Assembly: GCA_037176705.1 (NCBI GenBank)
Contig: JBAWUJ010000061.1
Span: 558,001 to 622,000 of the forward strand
Direction: 5' to 3'
DNA from: Molossus alvarezi
Lineage: Eukaryota; Chordata; Mammalia; Chiroptera; Molossidae
DNA: 64,000 nt
Shown: positions 1-11,500 of the stretch, piece after piece
Layout of the letters: each line of letters starts with the position of its first letter
Position numbering within the stretch: the first letter of the stretch is position 1
The notes under the pieces: generated by a model
What the model saw: the letters and a program-made list of their open reading frames with translations, nothing else
Told to the model about the DNA's origin: nothing
The model's database searches: none
Translations under genes and position numbers: made by a program

Positions 1-96
<96 letters not shown>

Positions 97-112
97 TTTC
101 TTTCTTTCTCCT
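1..112. repeat. (TTTC)n microsatellite
   Basis: The window opens in an almost pure TTTC tetranucleotide run with two single-base phase slips, and the repeat probably continues to the left of the window. It abuts the next SINE after a short unique spacer. Confidence 0.95.
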
Positions 113-139
113 CACCCTAGGACATTGTTTTTATACATT

Positions 140-356
140 TTTTTTTTTTTTTGCTAGTATGGGAGGGAGGGAGTGGAAAAGACAGAGAAACATCAATGTG
201 AGATAGACACATTGATTGGTTGACACCCTCACGACACTGACCAGGGCTGGGGATCAAACCCACAGACCAGGTATGTGCCCTTGACTGGGAATCAAACCCT
301 AGACCTGCTGGTTCAAGGGCCAAAGTTCTAACTGTTGAGCCAAACCTGCCAAGGCT
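140..356 (-). mobile_element. Ves-type SINE, older copy
   Basis: On the minus strand a tRNA-like head (around 356, 'agccttggcaggtttggctc') is followed by a B-box-like stretch, a pyrimidine-rich body and, at the low-coordinate end, an oligo-T run that is the A tail in reverse. Many differences from the other copies in the window suggest an older insertion. A 68-codon open frame here is only SINE sequence. Confidence 0.85.
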
Positions 357-361
357 ATATT

Positions 362-640
362 ATTATTTTTGAAAGTCAGGTTTGTTGAGGTATAGTTTAC
401 AAACAGTAAAATTCTCCCTTTTTAGGTGTATAGCGTTATGAGTTTTGACCAATATGTACAGTTGTAATAACCATCACCACCAAGATACAGACTGTTTTTA
501 TTATTCCAAGTAGTTCCATGTCCCTTTGAGTAAATCCTGTTTGCCCACTGCATCCCCCTACAGAAACTAATGTGTTCTCTATCACCACAGATTTATCTTT
601 TTGAAAATGTCATATAAAGGTAATCATATAGTCTTTTATG
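362..640. mobile_element. Old L1 3'-region fragment (degraded)
   Basis: The segment contains 'gttgaggtatagtttac', 'accatcaccaccaa' and 'aatgtcatataaagg', word patterns typical of the 3' region of old mammalian L1 subfamilies. No frame is open. The family and strand assignment is by recall of the word pattern, so confidence is moderate. Confidence 0.45.
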
Positions 641-2030
641 TATTTTTGCATAAAAAACGATAAACAAATATTAACCTTATGTTAATGATGTGCACACTGA
701 AGTAGTAAGGGGAAGATGTACAGATGTCTACAATTTTATTTGAAATGCACCAAAGGTAAGATACAGTGATAGATGGAGAGAGGGAAGAATAGATGGATAA
801 ATATGTGATCAAACAAGTATAATAAAATCATAATGGTAAAATCCAATAATGGGCAGGGGATTGTTTATTGTATAAGTATTTAAACTTTACTGTGTGTTTT
901 TAAAATTTTACATTAAATGTTAGCGGAAAACAGTCTACCTTGCTATCACATAGAGAAGTCTTCATAGCCTTTGAAACCACTTAGGAATCTGTTCTAAATC
1001 TAGAAGACTATATGCATAACGGGGCATTTTAAGTAACTTACCAATGATGAAGAAAAATTAATTCATTATCTCTTTATTAATTTTCTTTCTTTCTTGAAAC
1101 CAGTGTGAGTTTGGAGGTTGGACTACAAGGAATGGCACCAGAAAATGGGCTTTTCTCTGATATTCTACCCACTGTCTTTGGACTTGGGTATGTCAACTCT
1201 CTCCACTCACGTCCAGAGGCCCTCCCTTCCCTGGGAAAATTGGCCTCAGACTTTCCCACTATGGCCACATTGGTTTAATTATAGGTGAGGTAGTTCATTC
1301 TCCAGCTGAGAACAACACTGCCTGTGCTACATTGTTATAGTTTGTTGTATTTTATGTATTAAATTCAATAAAAATAAAAGCAGTGGGAAAATATAATTAA
1401 TTAAAGAAAAAACAAATTTTTAAAAAGACCTTGTAGATTTCTTTAGCTCTGTCAGGAGCTGGTCTGTGCATTGTACCAAGGGCATCCTATTGACTAAATA
1501 TGTATTACAATCACCTGTAAGTAAATATGATATAAATAGTATCAAACGTTTCTCATAAGTCCCAAAGTAAATTAAATGCTCTAAATACTCAAGCAATTTG
1601 AGCCCACACAGGGATGAAAAACAAACAAACATAAAAAACAAGTAAATTTGCTTTCTTTCCACTAGCTGATCTTTATTACATGAGGGCTTTGAATTGCCAT
1701 ATGTCTACATAATGGATCTCTTCTTTTCCTCTATAGTTAACTAAGTTAAAATATCTCTGTTAACAAACAAGTCACCAAGTCTTGAGTCCAGTTAGAGCTC
1801 ACCTCAAAATAAATATCTAGGCAAAGGATAGGAAATAGAGATGGAGATACGAAGAATACATATTCCTTCTGTCCCTTAAAAATGTCAATAACTGCGTAAT
1901 TTGTACTTTTGTCATAATGTAACAGAAATCTAGTCTTGAAAATGTAGAGTACTGCTGGATGACATAAGACCCTTAACACAAGTTGCGAGGAGAAGCTACT
2001 CAGGACCTAGGACAACAATCAGACATGCAG
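641..2030. other. Unassigned AT-rich sequence, no gene seen
   Basis: About 1.4 kb with no recognisable gene, SINE or young L1. Short open frames at 1,077-1,268, 1,420-1,662 and 1,746-1,979 (minus) have no family resemblance and no splice context. A moderately GC-rich patch at 1,090-1,270 could be an old LTR or a unique exon relic; nothing decides between them. Confidence 0.5.
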
Positions 2031-2190
2031 AGACTTGGCTGCATTATTATGTACAATAGTGAAAAATTGGGAACAAAATACCCAATGGTTAGGTAAATTT
2101 TCGCAAATGCAAATTATGAAATGTTAGAAATTCATTATAAATTTTAAAAAAGAATATACCAGATAAAACTAATAACATAGAGATAGTTTC
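2031..2190 (+). mobile_element. Old L1 3'-end fragment
   Basis: Words such as 'attatgtacaatagtgaaaa' and 'aaattatgaaatgttag' match the end of ORF2 and the 3' UTR of old L1 elements on the plus strand. It lies directly upstream of a younger L1 3' end. Confidence 0.5.
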
Positions 2191-3830
2191 TAAAAACTAA
2201 CTTCATTAATATGTCCATACTAGCCAAAGCAATCTATAGATTCAATGCAATCCCAATTAAAATACCAACAACATACATCACAGAAGTAGAACAAATACTT
2301 CAAAAGTTTATATGGAACTAAAAAAGACCTTGAATAGCTACAGAAATCTTGAAAAAGAAGAACAAAGTTATAGGGATCACATTACCAGACTTCAGGTTAT
2401 ACTACAAAGCCACTCTAATCAAAACAACCATGTACTGGCACAAGAACAGGCAGAGAGATCAATGGAACATAATGGAGAACCCAGAAATATGCTCAATTAC
2501 TATTTGCAAAGGTGGAAAGATCATACAGTGCAGTAAATACAGCTACTTTAATAAGTTGTGTTGGGAAAATGGACAGCTGCATACAAAAAAATGAAACTAG
2601 ACCATCAACTTACACCATACACAAGAATAAACTCAAAATGGATAAAAGATTTAAATGTGCCTCATGAATCCATAGAAATCCTAGAAGAACATGTAGACAA
2701 CAAAATTTCAGACATCATTTGCTGCAGAATTTTTGCTGATACATCACCTAAAGCAATGGAAACAAATGACCACACGGGACTACATCAAACACAAAAGCTT
2801 CTGCAAAGCAAAAGAAAGAAACACCACAATGAAAGGCAACCTACTCTACGGGACAGCATAATTACCAAGGATACATCAGATAATGAGTTAATTTCCAATA
2901 TGTGTACAGTGCTTATACGGCTCAAAAAAATGAAGACAAAAAACAAACCCAATTAAAAATGGGCCAAGGAGCAAAATAGAAACGTCTCCAAACAAGACTT
3001 ACAATTCACCAAGAGACATATGATGAAAGGCTCAACATCAACAATCATCAGAGAGATGCACATTAAAACAACAATGAGGTATCACCTCACACATGTCAGA
3101 ATGGCTGCCATCAACAAATCATCAAACAACAAGTGTTGGCAAGAGTGTGGTGAAAAGGGGACTCCAGTACACTGTTGGTGGGAATGCAGACTGGTGCAGC
3201 CACCATGAAATATATTATGGAGTTACATCAAAAAATTAAAAATTGAGCTTCCATTTGATCCAGTGATCCCACTTCTATGAATATACCCTACAAAGCCTGA
3301 AACACCAATCAGAAAAAATATATGTACACCAATGTCATAGCAGCACTATTTACAATAGCTAAGATGTGGAAACACCCCAAATATCTATGAGCAGAAAAAT
3401 GGATTAAAAAAATCTTTCATACCTGTATACAATGGAGTACTATGAAGCTGTAAGAAAAAAAAGATTTCTTTTCCTTTGAGAAGACATGTGAGTGCCTGTA
3501 AGTATTACCCTAAGTGAAACAAGCCAAGCAGAAAAAAAAATACATTACATGATCTCACTTATTTGTGGAATATAATGAACGCAACAGTCTGAGGAATGGG
3601 GTAGTCCCAGAGATGTGGAAGAGGGGAACAGATTGACAATTTCAGTAGTATGGGCTGGGGGAGGGATAAACAACAGAACTTATGTGCATGTATGAATGAA
3701 CAATGGACATGGACAACACAGCTGGAGATAGGGCTGGGAGGAAGGAGACAGGGTATCAGTAGGGGGAAGAAAAAGAAACATCTGTAACAAAAATAAATAA
3801 AGTAATTAATTGAATTGAAAAAATGATTAC
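2191..3830 (+). mobile_element. L1, 5'-truncated: 3' part of ORF2 plus 3' UTR
   Basis: Plus-strand fragment covering the last part of ORF2 (C-terminal domain after the reverse transcriptase) and a purine-rich 3' UTR ending 'catctgtaacaaaaataaat' followed by an A/T-rich tail. ORF2 is broken by many stops and frameshifts; translated pieces at 2,312-2,956 and 3,020-3,208 are residues of it. The tail and the 'attaattgaattgaaaa' junction to the next block are repeated in reverse at 47,700, so this L1 end belongs to the inverted repeat. Confidence 0.85.
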
Positions 3831-5783
3831 ACTATTGGGGAAAATGAGAGGAGTAACCTAGCAAATGATATGACTTCACGTACAGAACAGCCTGGCTGGG
3901 CATCCTAGGGCCTTTTCCACATGCCATCAGCATTAATCTTGACATGTGCACTCTGCTCTCTGTAGCCACACAACTAGTGCTCATGGTCCTTTGTACCTAT
4001 TTACTCTGGAGAGTATCCTGCACATCTTGACCGGGGCCTCTACACATGATTTGGAGATAGACTTTACAACATTTTTGAAATCATGGCAGGAATTATTATG
4101 CTGATGAGTTCTTGCTTTCCTGCAGGATGTGGCCTGTGGTAAGCCCACAGATTACAACTGGAGGGACAAGAGTAGTGGTTGTTCTGTATAATCACTGTCC
4201 TTGTCCTCCTCCTTCCCTAAGCTCTCTGACCACAGTGCCTGAAGGGCAGCCCTTTATGCACATCTGTTTGCAACTCTGGGGATCTGTAATAGTTCCTCCC
4301 CACCCCCAGGCTTGATCCAGAGGTTAGGCCTGCCCAGTGCTTCCAGATCTGACACACTGATGATCTGGGTGCAACTCAAATGCCATCACATGTAAGATGG
4401 TAATCATTCATCCTTGTGCTTGACTCACTATGTGCCAGATGCCCCTTGAGGAAGGCAGCAAACTCTAGTGCAGGGTTGCCAGTCAGTGTGCAGGAGTGCT
4501 GGCGGTTGGTGTGTTGTTATGCAGCAGGGGGTAGCAAAGGCCTGGGTGTATGTCTTAAGGTAAAAACACCAGCACCCTGTATCAAGCTGTCATACAGAAG
4601 GGACAGAGTTCAACCTGTGTCCCCACATTGATGCCTTGTTTGCAGTGAGTAGCACAACCTTTCAGGGTCAGGCAAGATTTCTGAGGTCATAGTGCTCAGC
4701 TCATGTTTTTGAAAAGGCAGTGTTGGAGGTTGCACTTACATGGACTGAAACTAGGGTCAGTCCTACTGTGCCCCGTATTCTGTTCAAGATCATCAGCAAA
4801 GACTTGTGACCTCACATCTGTGGCACTACTTGAGGGATGTAAGACACAGAAGAGGGAGCTGGGAGGCAGACATGTTGCTGAGATGCCCATGTTCTAGGTT
4901 TTGAAAGGTGAGTAGCTGTCCCAAAGAAACTTGTCCAAAGCCATTGTGATTCATGACACTGGGGTCCCCTGGAAGGTACCTTAGGGATCCAGGGAGTGGC
5001 TGTGAGGTCTGAGAAGAAACACTGCAAAACCTTAGTGCCCACAGAGTAGGAGCAGGTGAGGAATCTTAAGGCTCAAGGCTTTAGGGTGAAGGGCCGGGGG
5101 CACTGGGCAAGCAACATGGTTCTGAACCATATCCTGAAAGAGCATTTTTGGGGCCCTCAGCAGTTCTGAGGACTCTTGCCACTGCAGGCACTTTACCATC
5201 TCTTGCTTTATCCTTTTCTAGTGTTCTAATTGAGGTTTCATTTTTGCTGAAAATCACTAATCACTGTGATTCAACCCAAGCACACAATGCGGGCAGTTGC
5301 CCAGGCTGTCGAGTAGAAGACTTGTAGAGGAGAAGGAAACAAGTCACAAAGGGTAAGGAGTTCAGCCTGGACACCATGGTTCTGAGGTTGCTGAACACAC
5401 CTTTGTGTGCATGCCAGTCTGTTACTGTGCGTGTGTGTATGTGCGTGTGTGTGTGTGTAGTAGGAACACTTGAGATTGAATACTGGTTAGGGGAGAACAT
5501 CAACTATAAACAGGAGGACAGCCTGGAGCTTGGTGGAGTGTGTGCCTTTGCCGGCATGGCCGAAAGATTCCAGATTGTCCATTTGCACAAGAAAAAACAA
5601 TCACCTTATGAAGACTCAGGGAGAACACACCAAGTACCTGAAGTGTGATTGAAAAAATCATACAGAAGCTTACCAGGAGTTTCCGTGTGTAAGCTGTTTA
5701 TAGCAGGGCAATGTAGCAGTATTGAGTCAATGGCCTCACTCGGGCTGTTGAAAGATCATCTGTATTTCACCCAACCCAGAAGA
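3831..5783 (+). pseudogene. TSPY-like pseudogene, copy 4 (left inverted arm)
   Basis: Relic of a multi-exon TSPY gene read on the plus strand, and the reverse-complement paralogue of 45,558-47,690. The clearest part is exon 5 at 4,789-4,907 (119 bp), with acceptor 'tgttcaag' and donor 'gaaag/gtgagt'. It opens with the family pattern IISKDL and then hits TGA where the conserved W of the KDLW motif belongs. The end of exon 4 is visible at about 4,653-4,685 before donor 'gag/gtcata'. Exons 1-3 are too worn to place. TSPY proteins are NAP/SET-superfamily histone-binding factors of spermatogonia, but no product is expected here. The homology to the right arm stops sharply near 5,783. Confidence 0.7.
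4789..4907 (+). pseudogene. TSPY exon 5 relic (copy 4)
   Basis: 119 bp between an AG acceptor and a canonical GTGAGT donor, exactly the length of the matching exon in copy 3 (46,449-46,567). The translation starts IISKDL, then a stop codon replaces the conserved tryptophan. Compare IIIKDLWRNP in copy 1 and IIHQHLWPNPLQHY in copy 2. Confidence 0.65.
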
Positions 5784-6279
5784 GGGGGCCTTGTGGCCCT
5801 GGATCTGTGCTGGGCAGCTGCTAAGAAGCAGCAAGGAGCAGCAAATGTCTGCTGCTGAGCCAGTGAGCCCACACTGAGTAGCCAGTGTCCTGATGTGAGT
5901 CCTTGAGCAGGACTTTTTGCTTCATGAGGTGGACCTCTAAGCAAGATTTTGGTCACTCCCACTGAAGAAAGGCAGCTGAGCAAACAGAGTGAGTTTAGCT
6001 GGCCACGCCCTGCTGGCTCCTCCCACCTTCTCCAGCAGGGAGGTAGAAAGACTTCACTCTCCTCCTTTCTTCCCTCCTTTCCACACCTGGGCCTGCCCCC
6101 TACACACAGGCCTACTAACCTCAAAAAAAAAAAACCCACTACCCAACTTTATCTGGGGCTTTTGTGGTATCCAGGCATGCCCTTTGCACCGGAAGACTCA
6201 CCTTCTCTGTGCCCATACTGAATTAGTGTACTGCATTGCTTTCAACTGAGGCACATTTATCCCTTTGAAATGGACAGTG

Positions 6280-6490
6280 ACAGCACTGGCCTGGGGTTGG
6301 GTTTGTTGGAGCATGGTCCCATGCAGCACACAGGTTGCGGCTCCCAGGTCGTTTCCGGGAACACACTGAGGATTTGTTTAGTTTACTGGTTGGGGTGCTT
6401 ACTGCAGACAAGGGATCTATGTATTTGTGTCCTCTCTCTTTGTCTCTCTCCCTCCTATCATTTCTCTTTCTCACATCAGCAACTTATCCT
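6280..6490 (+). mobile_element. Old Ves-type SINE (shared with 43,585-43,790)
   Basis: A worn tRNA-like head ('ttgttggagcatggtccc') and a pyrimidine body with 'tctctttgtctctctccctc'. The same insertion is at 43,585-43,790 in the paralogous block, so it predates the duplication. Confidence 0.6.
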
Positions 6491-6811
6491 AGGATGAAGA
6501 GTAAGTGAAGACATAGACAGTAGTGACAAACTAAGCAGTGGAGCTGTCTTACATGTGATGTATTGGAGATCAAGCGGACACTAAGGGAACACCTGTGGCT
6601 GGGGCACTGTGGCCTGTGATCTGGCTGACCTGAATGCTCCCAGAAGAGCTCACTCTGTGTTCCATGTTATCTTGCCTTTTGTATTCCTCCCATTTCTCTT
6701 CTAGCTGCCTTTCCTTCTCTCTGTGTATCCCACCTCTCCCTCTCTGGTGTTTACTTTGACCACTGTATCAGTGGGGGGCAGTTTAAACAAAAATATATTA
6801 ATTTCAATTTA

Positions 6812-7024
6812 TTAAAAATTTTAGTTGATTTTTTGTGTGTGCAGATAGAGTGGGAGAGAGAGAGAGAGATCAATGGGAAAGGAACACATTGAGTGGCTGC
6901 CACCTGAAAACAAAACCAGGGACTGGGACAAACTGCAACTAAGGTATATGCCCTTAGTGGGAACCGTACCCAGGACTCTCTGGACCAGATGCTAATACTC
7001 CAACAGCTGAACCAAACTGGCCCG
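6812..7024 (-). mobile_element. Ves SINE inserted in an older Ves SINE
   Basis: A complete minus-strand Ves SINE bounded by 'gttgatttttt' on both sides (about 6,822 and 7,031), a good target-site duplication. The host sequence continues with 'agagagactaaaaggg' and corresponds to the old Ves SINE at 44,125-44,285, where no young SINE is present. It therefore inserted after the block duplication. The 148-codon minus-strand frame at 6,751-7,197 is read-through of these SINEs, not a gene. Confidence 0.75.
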
Positions 7025-7359
7025 CGCTTTGTTGATTTTTTAGAGAGACTAAAAGGGAAAGAGAAACAAACATATGGACTGGGGTACAAAATGAAGCACC
7101 TGAGTATGGTCAGCCACCCAAAATATATTTCGAACGGTCCCAGTTGGCAACTGATACATTTGCAGCCATTCGCCGAAGCCAACAGGAGGAAGGTCACTGT
7201 TACCTCAAATTGAGTTCAGCTGAAGTAATATGCCATAATGTTTCCTGTGTTGGGAATTTGGATCATCTCTGCTTGAGTAACTAAGGTAAATGAACCACAA
7301 ACATTTTAAACTGGGCCTTCTGTTATCCAGAATATATGCATACTTCTGGAATAGAATGA

Positions 7360-8030
7360 CAAAAATGTTTAATGGACAAAGGTTTTAACAGAAATGTCTC
7401 CAAAGAAGAACATGCAGCCAACAAGTTAATGAAGAGATGTTACACATAACTTCTCCTCAGAGAAATGTAAATCAAAACTAAGGTGACATACAACTTTTCT
7501 CAGAATTAGTATCCAATGTTAGAAAAAATAAAAATGTTATGTTTTGCTGAGGATGTGGAAAACCAGAATCCTATTCATGAATAACCAAAATGTAAAATAG
7601 TACACTTGCTGTGCATATAATTGGACATTCCTTAAAAAACATTACCTCTAGATTTCAATATGCTTCAGAAATTGCACTCTAAATTATACACCCCAAATAT
7701 TTGAAATGAGGATCAAAAATGTGTTTATGTGGAGGCTCACCACATTACTAGAGGGAAAGAGCCCAGACAGATGAACTAGAAAGCAAAATGTGGTAACTGC
7801 AGCTACAATGGTATATTCATTCAGCCACAAAAGGTGAGATTCACTCTTCCATGCTACATGGTTGTTTTTTGAAAACAGGCATGCTAACAGACACAAGCTA
7901 CATGCTATAATCACATGTGGTTCCACTTCATAAGTATGATTTATAGAGAACAGTAACATCAATACACTCAGAATAAAGGTTGATGTTTGGTCAATAGGTC
8001 AGGGGAGAAGTCCTAGTGACTCCTTAAGGA
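7360..8030 (+). mobile_element. Old L1 3' region (degraded)
   Basis: Contains the L1 ORF2 C-terminal word order: 'atggacaaaggttttaacag', 'tctccaaagaaga', 'agagaaatgtaaatcaaaac', 'gaggatgtggaaaa'. It is heavily mutated with no open frame, and belongs to an older subfamily than the other L1 copies here. Confidence 0.7.
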
Positions 8031-8110
8031 TTCGAGTGTTGTGTTTAGGGGCACCAAACATGTTTTCATACTTCCTAGATGAGGTGGCATACTGTAATGA
8101 ATATTTTCTA

Positions 8111-8365
8111 GCCCTGGCCAGTTTGGCTCAGCGGTTAGAGCATCGGCCTGCGGTCCGGAGAGACCCAGGTTCGGTTTCCGCTAAGGGCACGTACTTCAGT
8201 TGCAGTTTGTCCTTGGCCCTGGTTGGTCGTGCGGGTGGCAGCCACTCGATGTATCCCTTCAGGTCGATGTTTCTCTCTCTCTCTCCCTTCCTCTCTCTCC
8301 CTCCCACTCTATCTGTACAAAAAATGGAAAAATATCCTCGGGTGAGGATAAAAAATAAATAAATA
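8111..8365 (+). mobile_element. Ves SINE, complete, with perfect 11-bp target duplication
   Basis: A full Ves element: tRNA-like head with A box 'tggctcagcgg', B-box region 'ggttcggtttcc', body, pyrimidine tract and terminal 'cctcgggtgaggat' plus an A/T tail. It is flanked by 'aatattttcta' at 8,100-8,110 and 8,366-8,376. A tRNA-gene call is wrong here because the tRNA-like part is fused to the SINE body. The 108-codon frame is SINE. Confidence 0.93.
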
Positions 8366-8429
8366 AATATTTTCTATGTTATGTTATTGTTCACTTGTAT
8401 TACGTATTTTTATTTTTATTTATTTTTAA

Positions 8430-8669
8430 ATCCTCACCCGAGGACATTTTTCCATTTTTTGTTCAGGTAGAGTGGGAGGGAGAGAGAGGACCGGAGAGAG
8501 AGAGAGAAACGTCGATGTGAAAGGAACACATCGAGTGGTTGCCACCCGCACGACTGACCAGAGCCGGGGACAAATTGCAACCGAGGTACATGCCCTTAGC
8601 AGGAACCGAACCCGGGTCTCTCAGGACCGCACGCCGACGCTTTAACCACTGAGCCAAACTGGCCAGGGC
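8430..8669 (-). mobile_element. Ves SINE, complete
   Basis: Minus-strand Ves element with terminal 'atcctcacccgaggac' at its low-coordinate end and tRNA-like head ending 'ggccagggc' at 8,669. Imperfect flanking repeats 'tacgtattttta' and 'tacatgttttta' look like the target duplication. It lies only about 60 bp from the opposite-strand SINE, so the pair can form a long hairpin. Confidence 0.92.
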
Positions 8670-8989
8670 ATACATGTTTTTAATATTTACTTTTATAAGA
8701 GATGAATTTCACTTCAATCACAAATACTATCAATTATAATGAACTCTTCTGATATCTTGTTTTCCTTTACCTGTAGGACATAGCCCAACTATGATCTCTT
8801 GGTGACACATGGACATTTCTCCTGGAAAAGACAGGCTCTTGGTGTGGAGTTCCTTCGTAATTTCCTCTCCCACATGTTTCTGGTCCATCAGATTAAAAAG
8901 GCTTAGGTAAATATATGATGCATGAGACCAATATTACAGAGAACAAGACAACTTCAAAACTTTAACTTCTTTTTCCTTTGTAATATGAG
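8670..8989. other. Unassigned AT-rich spacer, no gene seen
   Basis: About 320 bp of AT-rich sequence between the Ves pair and the duplicated block. No family resemblance and no open frame of note. Confidence 0.5.
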
Positions 8990-9540
8990 TGTTAGAATAA
9001 ACTCCTTATCTAACCAATTATATAGTATATTTTGCTTATTCAAATTTTAAATGACATTTGAGATATTTCTATACAATCATAATACTGGGTTGCACTCCTA
9101 TCGTTTCATCCTTACTCTTTCATTTTTATATTGTATTAATTTACACTGTTGTAGGTACTTACAAACTCTATATCCACATTTTGTGTTTCATTAAATTTAT
9201 TGGATAACTCTGCTTAATACATTTACATAGGATTGAGGGATACCATTCTGTCATATATCATCTGCATGCTGAGTGGTGTGTTCACCACCCAAAGCCAAGT
9301 CACCTTCCTTCCCTATATTTAAATGATTACTTAAGTGTTCTCCACCTGAGCAAAGCACTCTTGCTCCTCTACTTCCAATTCCTGCTCCTCTTCTTCCTCC
9401 TCTTCCACATCTCAGGTTTCTTGCATGACCTCTGTGCCTTGAAAGACGTGGTGACCTCCATCTATCAGCATATTGTAAAGATGGTTGGTGGGATTGCTGT
9501 ACTCTACTTGTTCTTCCATTGAGACACTAAAATAATTACA
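8990..9540. repeat. Duplicated block, empty-site copy
   Basis: Paralogous in direct orientation to 25,920-26,045 plus 32,925-33,310. The left part shares 'aaccaattatatagt' versus 'aaccgattacatagt'; the right part shares 'acatttacatagg', the CT-rich stretch and 'gtaaagatgg'. In the second copy the two parts are separated by a full-length L1, so this is the unoccupied version. Its 3' half resembles an old L1 end. Confidence 0.75.
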
Positions 9541-10140
9541 CATAATATGAACAATGATGCATGTCACTTAAATCAAACAAATGCCTAAATGTTACAAAGC
9601 TACATATTACTGCAAAAAATTAAGGTCAACATCAAATTATCTTCCCAAATCCAACATTTTCTTCAAAAAGCATTGAGTTCTTCATCATGCCACGGTTAAG
9701 AAATATTTAATTACTAAATGTCTTCCATTAAGTCATGCAGAACAGAAACATATATTGCCAATTACTCTAAAAGTTCTCCAAATGCCCTCTAAGTAATAAA
9801 GAATAATAAGTCTAACATTCCCAAAAGGTATATACATGTGCATTATTTGAAGAATAAATTATTCCTGTGTTCATTCATTGAAATGGATTTGCTATCCTAT
9901 AAATAGTCTTTATAATTTCCCTGTTTGTGCAGGTAAAATAATTAATATACAATTTCATAGCACAACTGCAAGTGTGTATTTTCAGAGTTGTCAGGATTTT
10001 CATGTCTTCTATGTTTAAACAGGACCCTTCCAAGACTGAATCAGAATACATGATGGAGCACTGTTGTAAAGTACATTGTGATATAAGCATTTTAGAAAAT
10101 TAACTGGGGTTAGAGGATAAACATTTACTAGGACAGCAGA
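9541..10140. other. Unassigned AT-rich sequence, no gene seen
   Basis: About 600 bp of AT-rich sequence with one 71-codon minus-strand frame (9,875-10,090) that has no recognisable homology. No repeat family was recognised. Confidence 0.5.
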
Positions 10141-11500
10141 GAAAACTTTGGGAAGAAAAGTCACCTTGTTATGACACCTACCATCTATGGGCTCAGGTCA
10201 TTTCCTTTCTTCCAAATCAGCACACCTACTTCATTGTCAAGGGCCTCTACAAATAGAAACTTTTTCAACCCTCTGCTCCCAAGGAATGGGAAGTCTGCTT
10301 TCCCCAGGTGTCTTTGTGGCTCTTCTTATCCCCCAGAATCACTGGCCTCAACGCTGAGGACAACCCTTGTGGCGATGCGCTGTCCATGGTAAAGTGCTGA
10401 CAGCCTTGACACTGGAACTCAGAGGCCTGGGTAAGTAAGTTCTCCGCGGTGCTGTATCCATGCTCATGTTCCTGTCTATCTCCCCTTCCCCACTCTCCAG
10501 GCCTGAACTGACAAGAAGCGATGAGTCATAGCCTGCGTGTTCCGGGCACTGCCTACCTGTACCACGACGCAGTCAATATGTTCCCAGAAACACAGTTACA
10601 GAAACACACAGCTACAACTGTGTAAAAAAACTTCCTTCTCTGTTCAACTTCCATCTCCGGGCACCTTCCAGAGAATTTGCAAGGCTCTCACAGGAACACA
10701 AGCAGGGCCTCAGGACATGTTTGTTTCTAGCTGCAGCAGGGAAAGAAGTGTAATTTAAGAATGCGCCCTGGACGTGACAGAAAAGGAAACCTGTCAGGTT
10801 CAGTATGTGCCCCTTTCCTGCACACCTCCAACTCTGCACCCTTGGGCTCCCAGAAAGACAATGAGCAGCTAACCCAGATCCAGGGTTGCCTGGCAGGCTG
10901 CTGGCAGTGGGAAATGAACCCACTCCTGCCCCTCACCTGACAAGACACACCCACACAGCCTCAGCAGGCCCAGAACTTCTGGAAGCAGGGGTGTGGCCGC
11001 CCCTCTGGCTCCCTGCCCAGCACTCCTGCTCACCCCCAGCACCGTGGGTAGGTGGCCCTGCCCTGCCGCCCCCCATTTCTGGGGCCCCTCAGAGCTGCAC
11101 CCGCTCTCCTTTACTTTCCTGCCTGCAGGGCAACTTGACAAAAAGATACAGCACGTGTCCTGGAAGGAACCCAAACTGCCCGCATGTCACAGCACATGCC
11201 ACCTCACACACAGCCGGACTTGCAGATCTCAGCACCTGGGAAGCCTGCCAGGACCTCTCAGGTGAACCAGCAATCTCTCCCTGTGGACAGGGCAGGCAGG
11301 GCTGTGCAGGACTTCTCCGCAGACATGAGCTGCTGCAGCTCTGTGATGCTGGACCCCGCCCTCCCTGGGTCCCCGCCCTCCCTGGGTCCCCAGTCCAGCC
11401 TCACAGAACATGCCCACACCATCAGCTAAGCGGCAGGCTGAGCACCCCCAGGCAGGGGCAGGAGGCTGAGACTCCTGAGGGCTCTGGCTGGAACTGAGCA
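10141..11500. other. GC-rich stretch of unknown nature, possible exon relics
   Basis: Base composition rises clearly above the surrounding AT-rich repeats. Splice-like signals occur on the plus strand: 'gcctgg/gtaagt' near 10,434 followed by 'cactctccag' near 10,500, and a further 'cctgcctgcag' near 11,130. Plus-strand frames of 203 codons (10,886-11,497), 90 and 81 codons overlap one another, none with a recognised domain. It could be a decayed single-copy gene, the 3' end of a transcript or simply old GC-rich DNA; no function is assigned. A direct doublet 'cctccctgggtccc' occurs at about 11,360-11,395. Confidence 0.4.

Larger units (their letters stand above)
5784..7210 (-). other. 5'-flank block of a TSPY unit (paralogue of 43,100-44,680)
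   Basis: From about 5,790 the sequence is a direct-orientation paralogue of 43,100-44,680, which lies upstream of minus-strand copy 2. Shared words include 'taagcaagattttggtcac' and 'cagcaacttatcctaggatg', and the blocks share a Ves SINE at the same relative place. No coding exon is present. The 127-codon frame at 5,756-6,139 is open by chance. The join to the oppositely oriented copy 4 at 5,783 marks a rearrangement breakpoint. Confidence 0.65.

Noticed and set aside
6751..7197. 148-codon open frame on the minus strand
   Set aside because: Consists of nested Ves SINE sequence and its flanks.
8111..8180. tRNA gene candidates from A- and B-box-like sequences
   Set aside because: Every one is the head of a Ves SINE: the tRNA-like part runs straight into the SINE body and tail, with no mature tRNA fold end.
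10886..11497. 203-codon open frame on the plus strand
   Set aside because: No domain, low-complexity Pro/Ser/Gly composition, several equally long overlapping frames in the same GC-rich stretch; open by composition.
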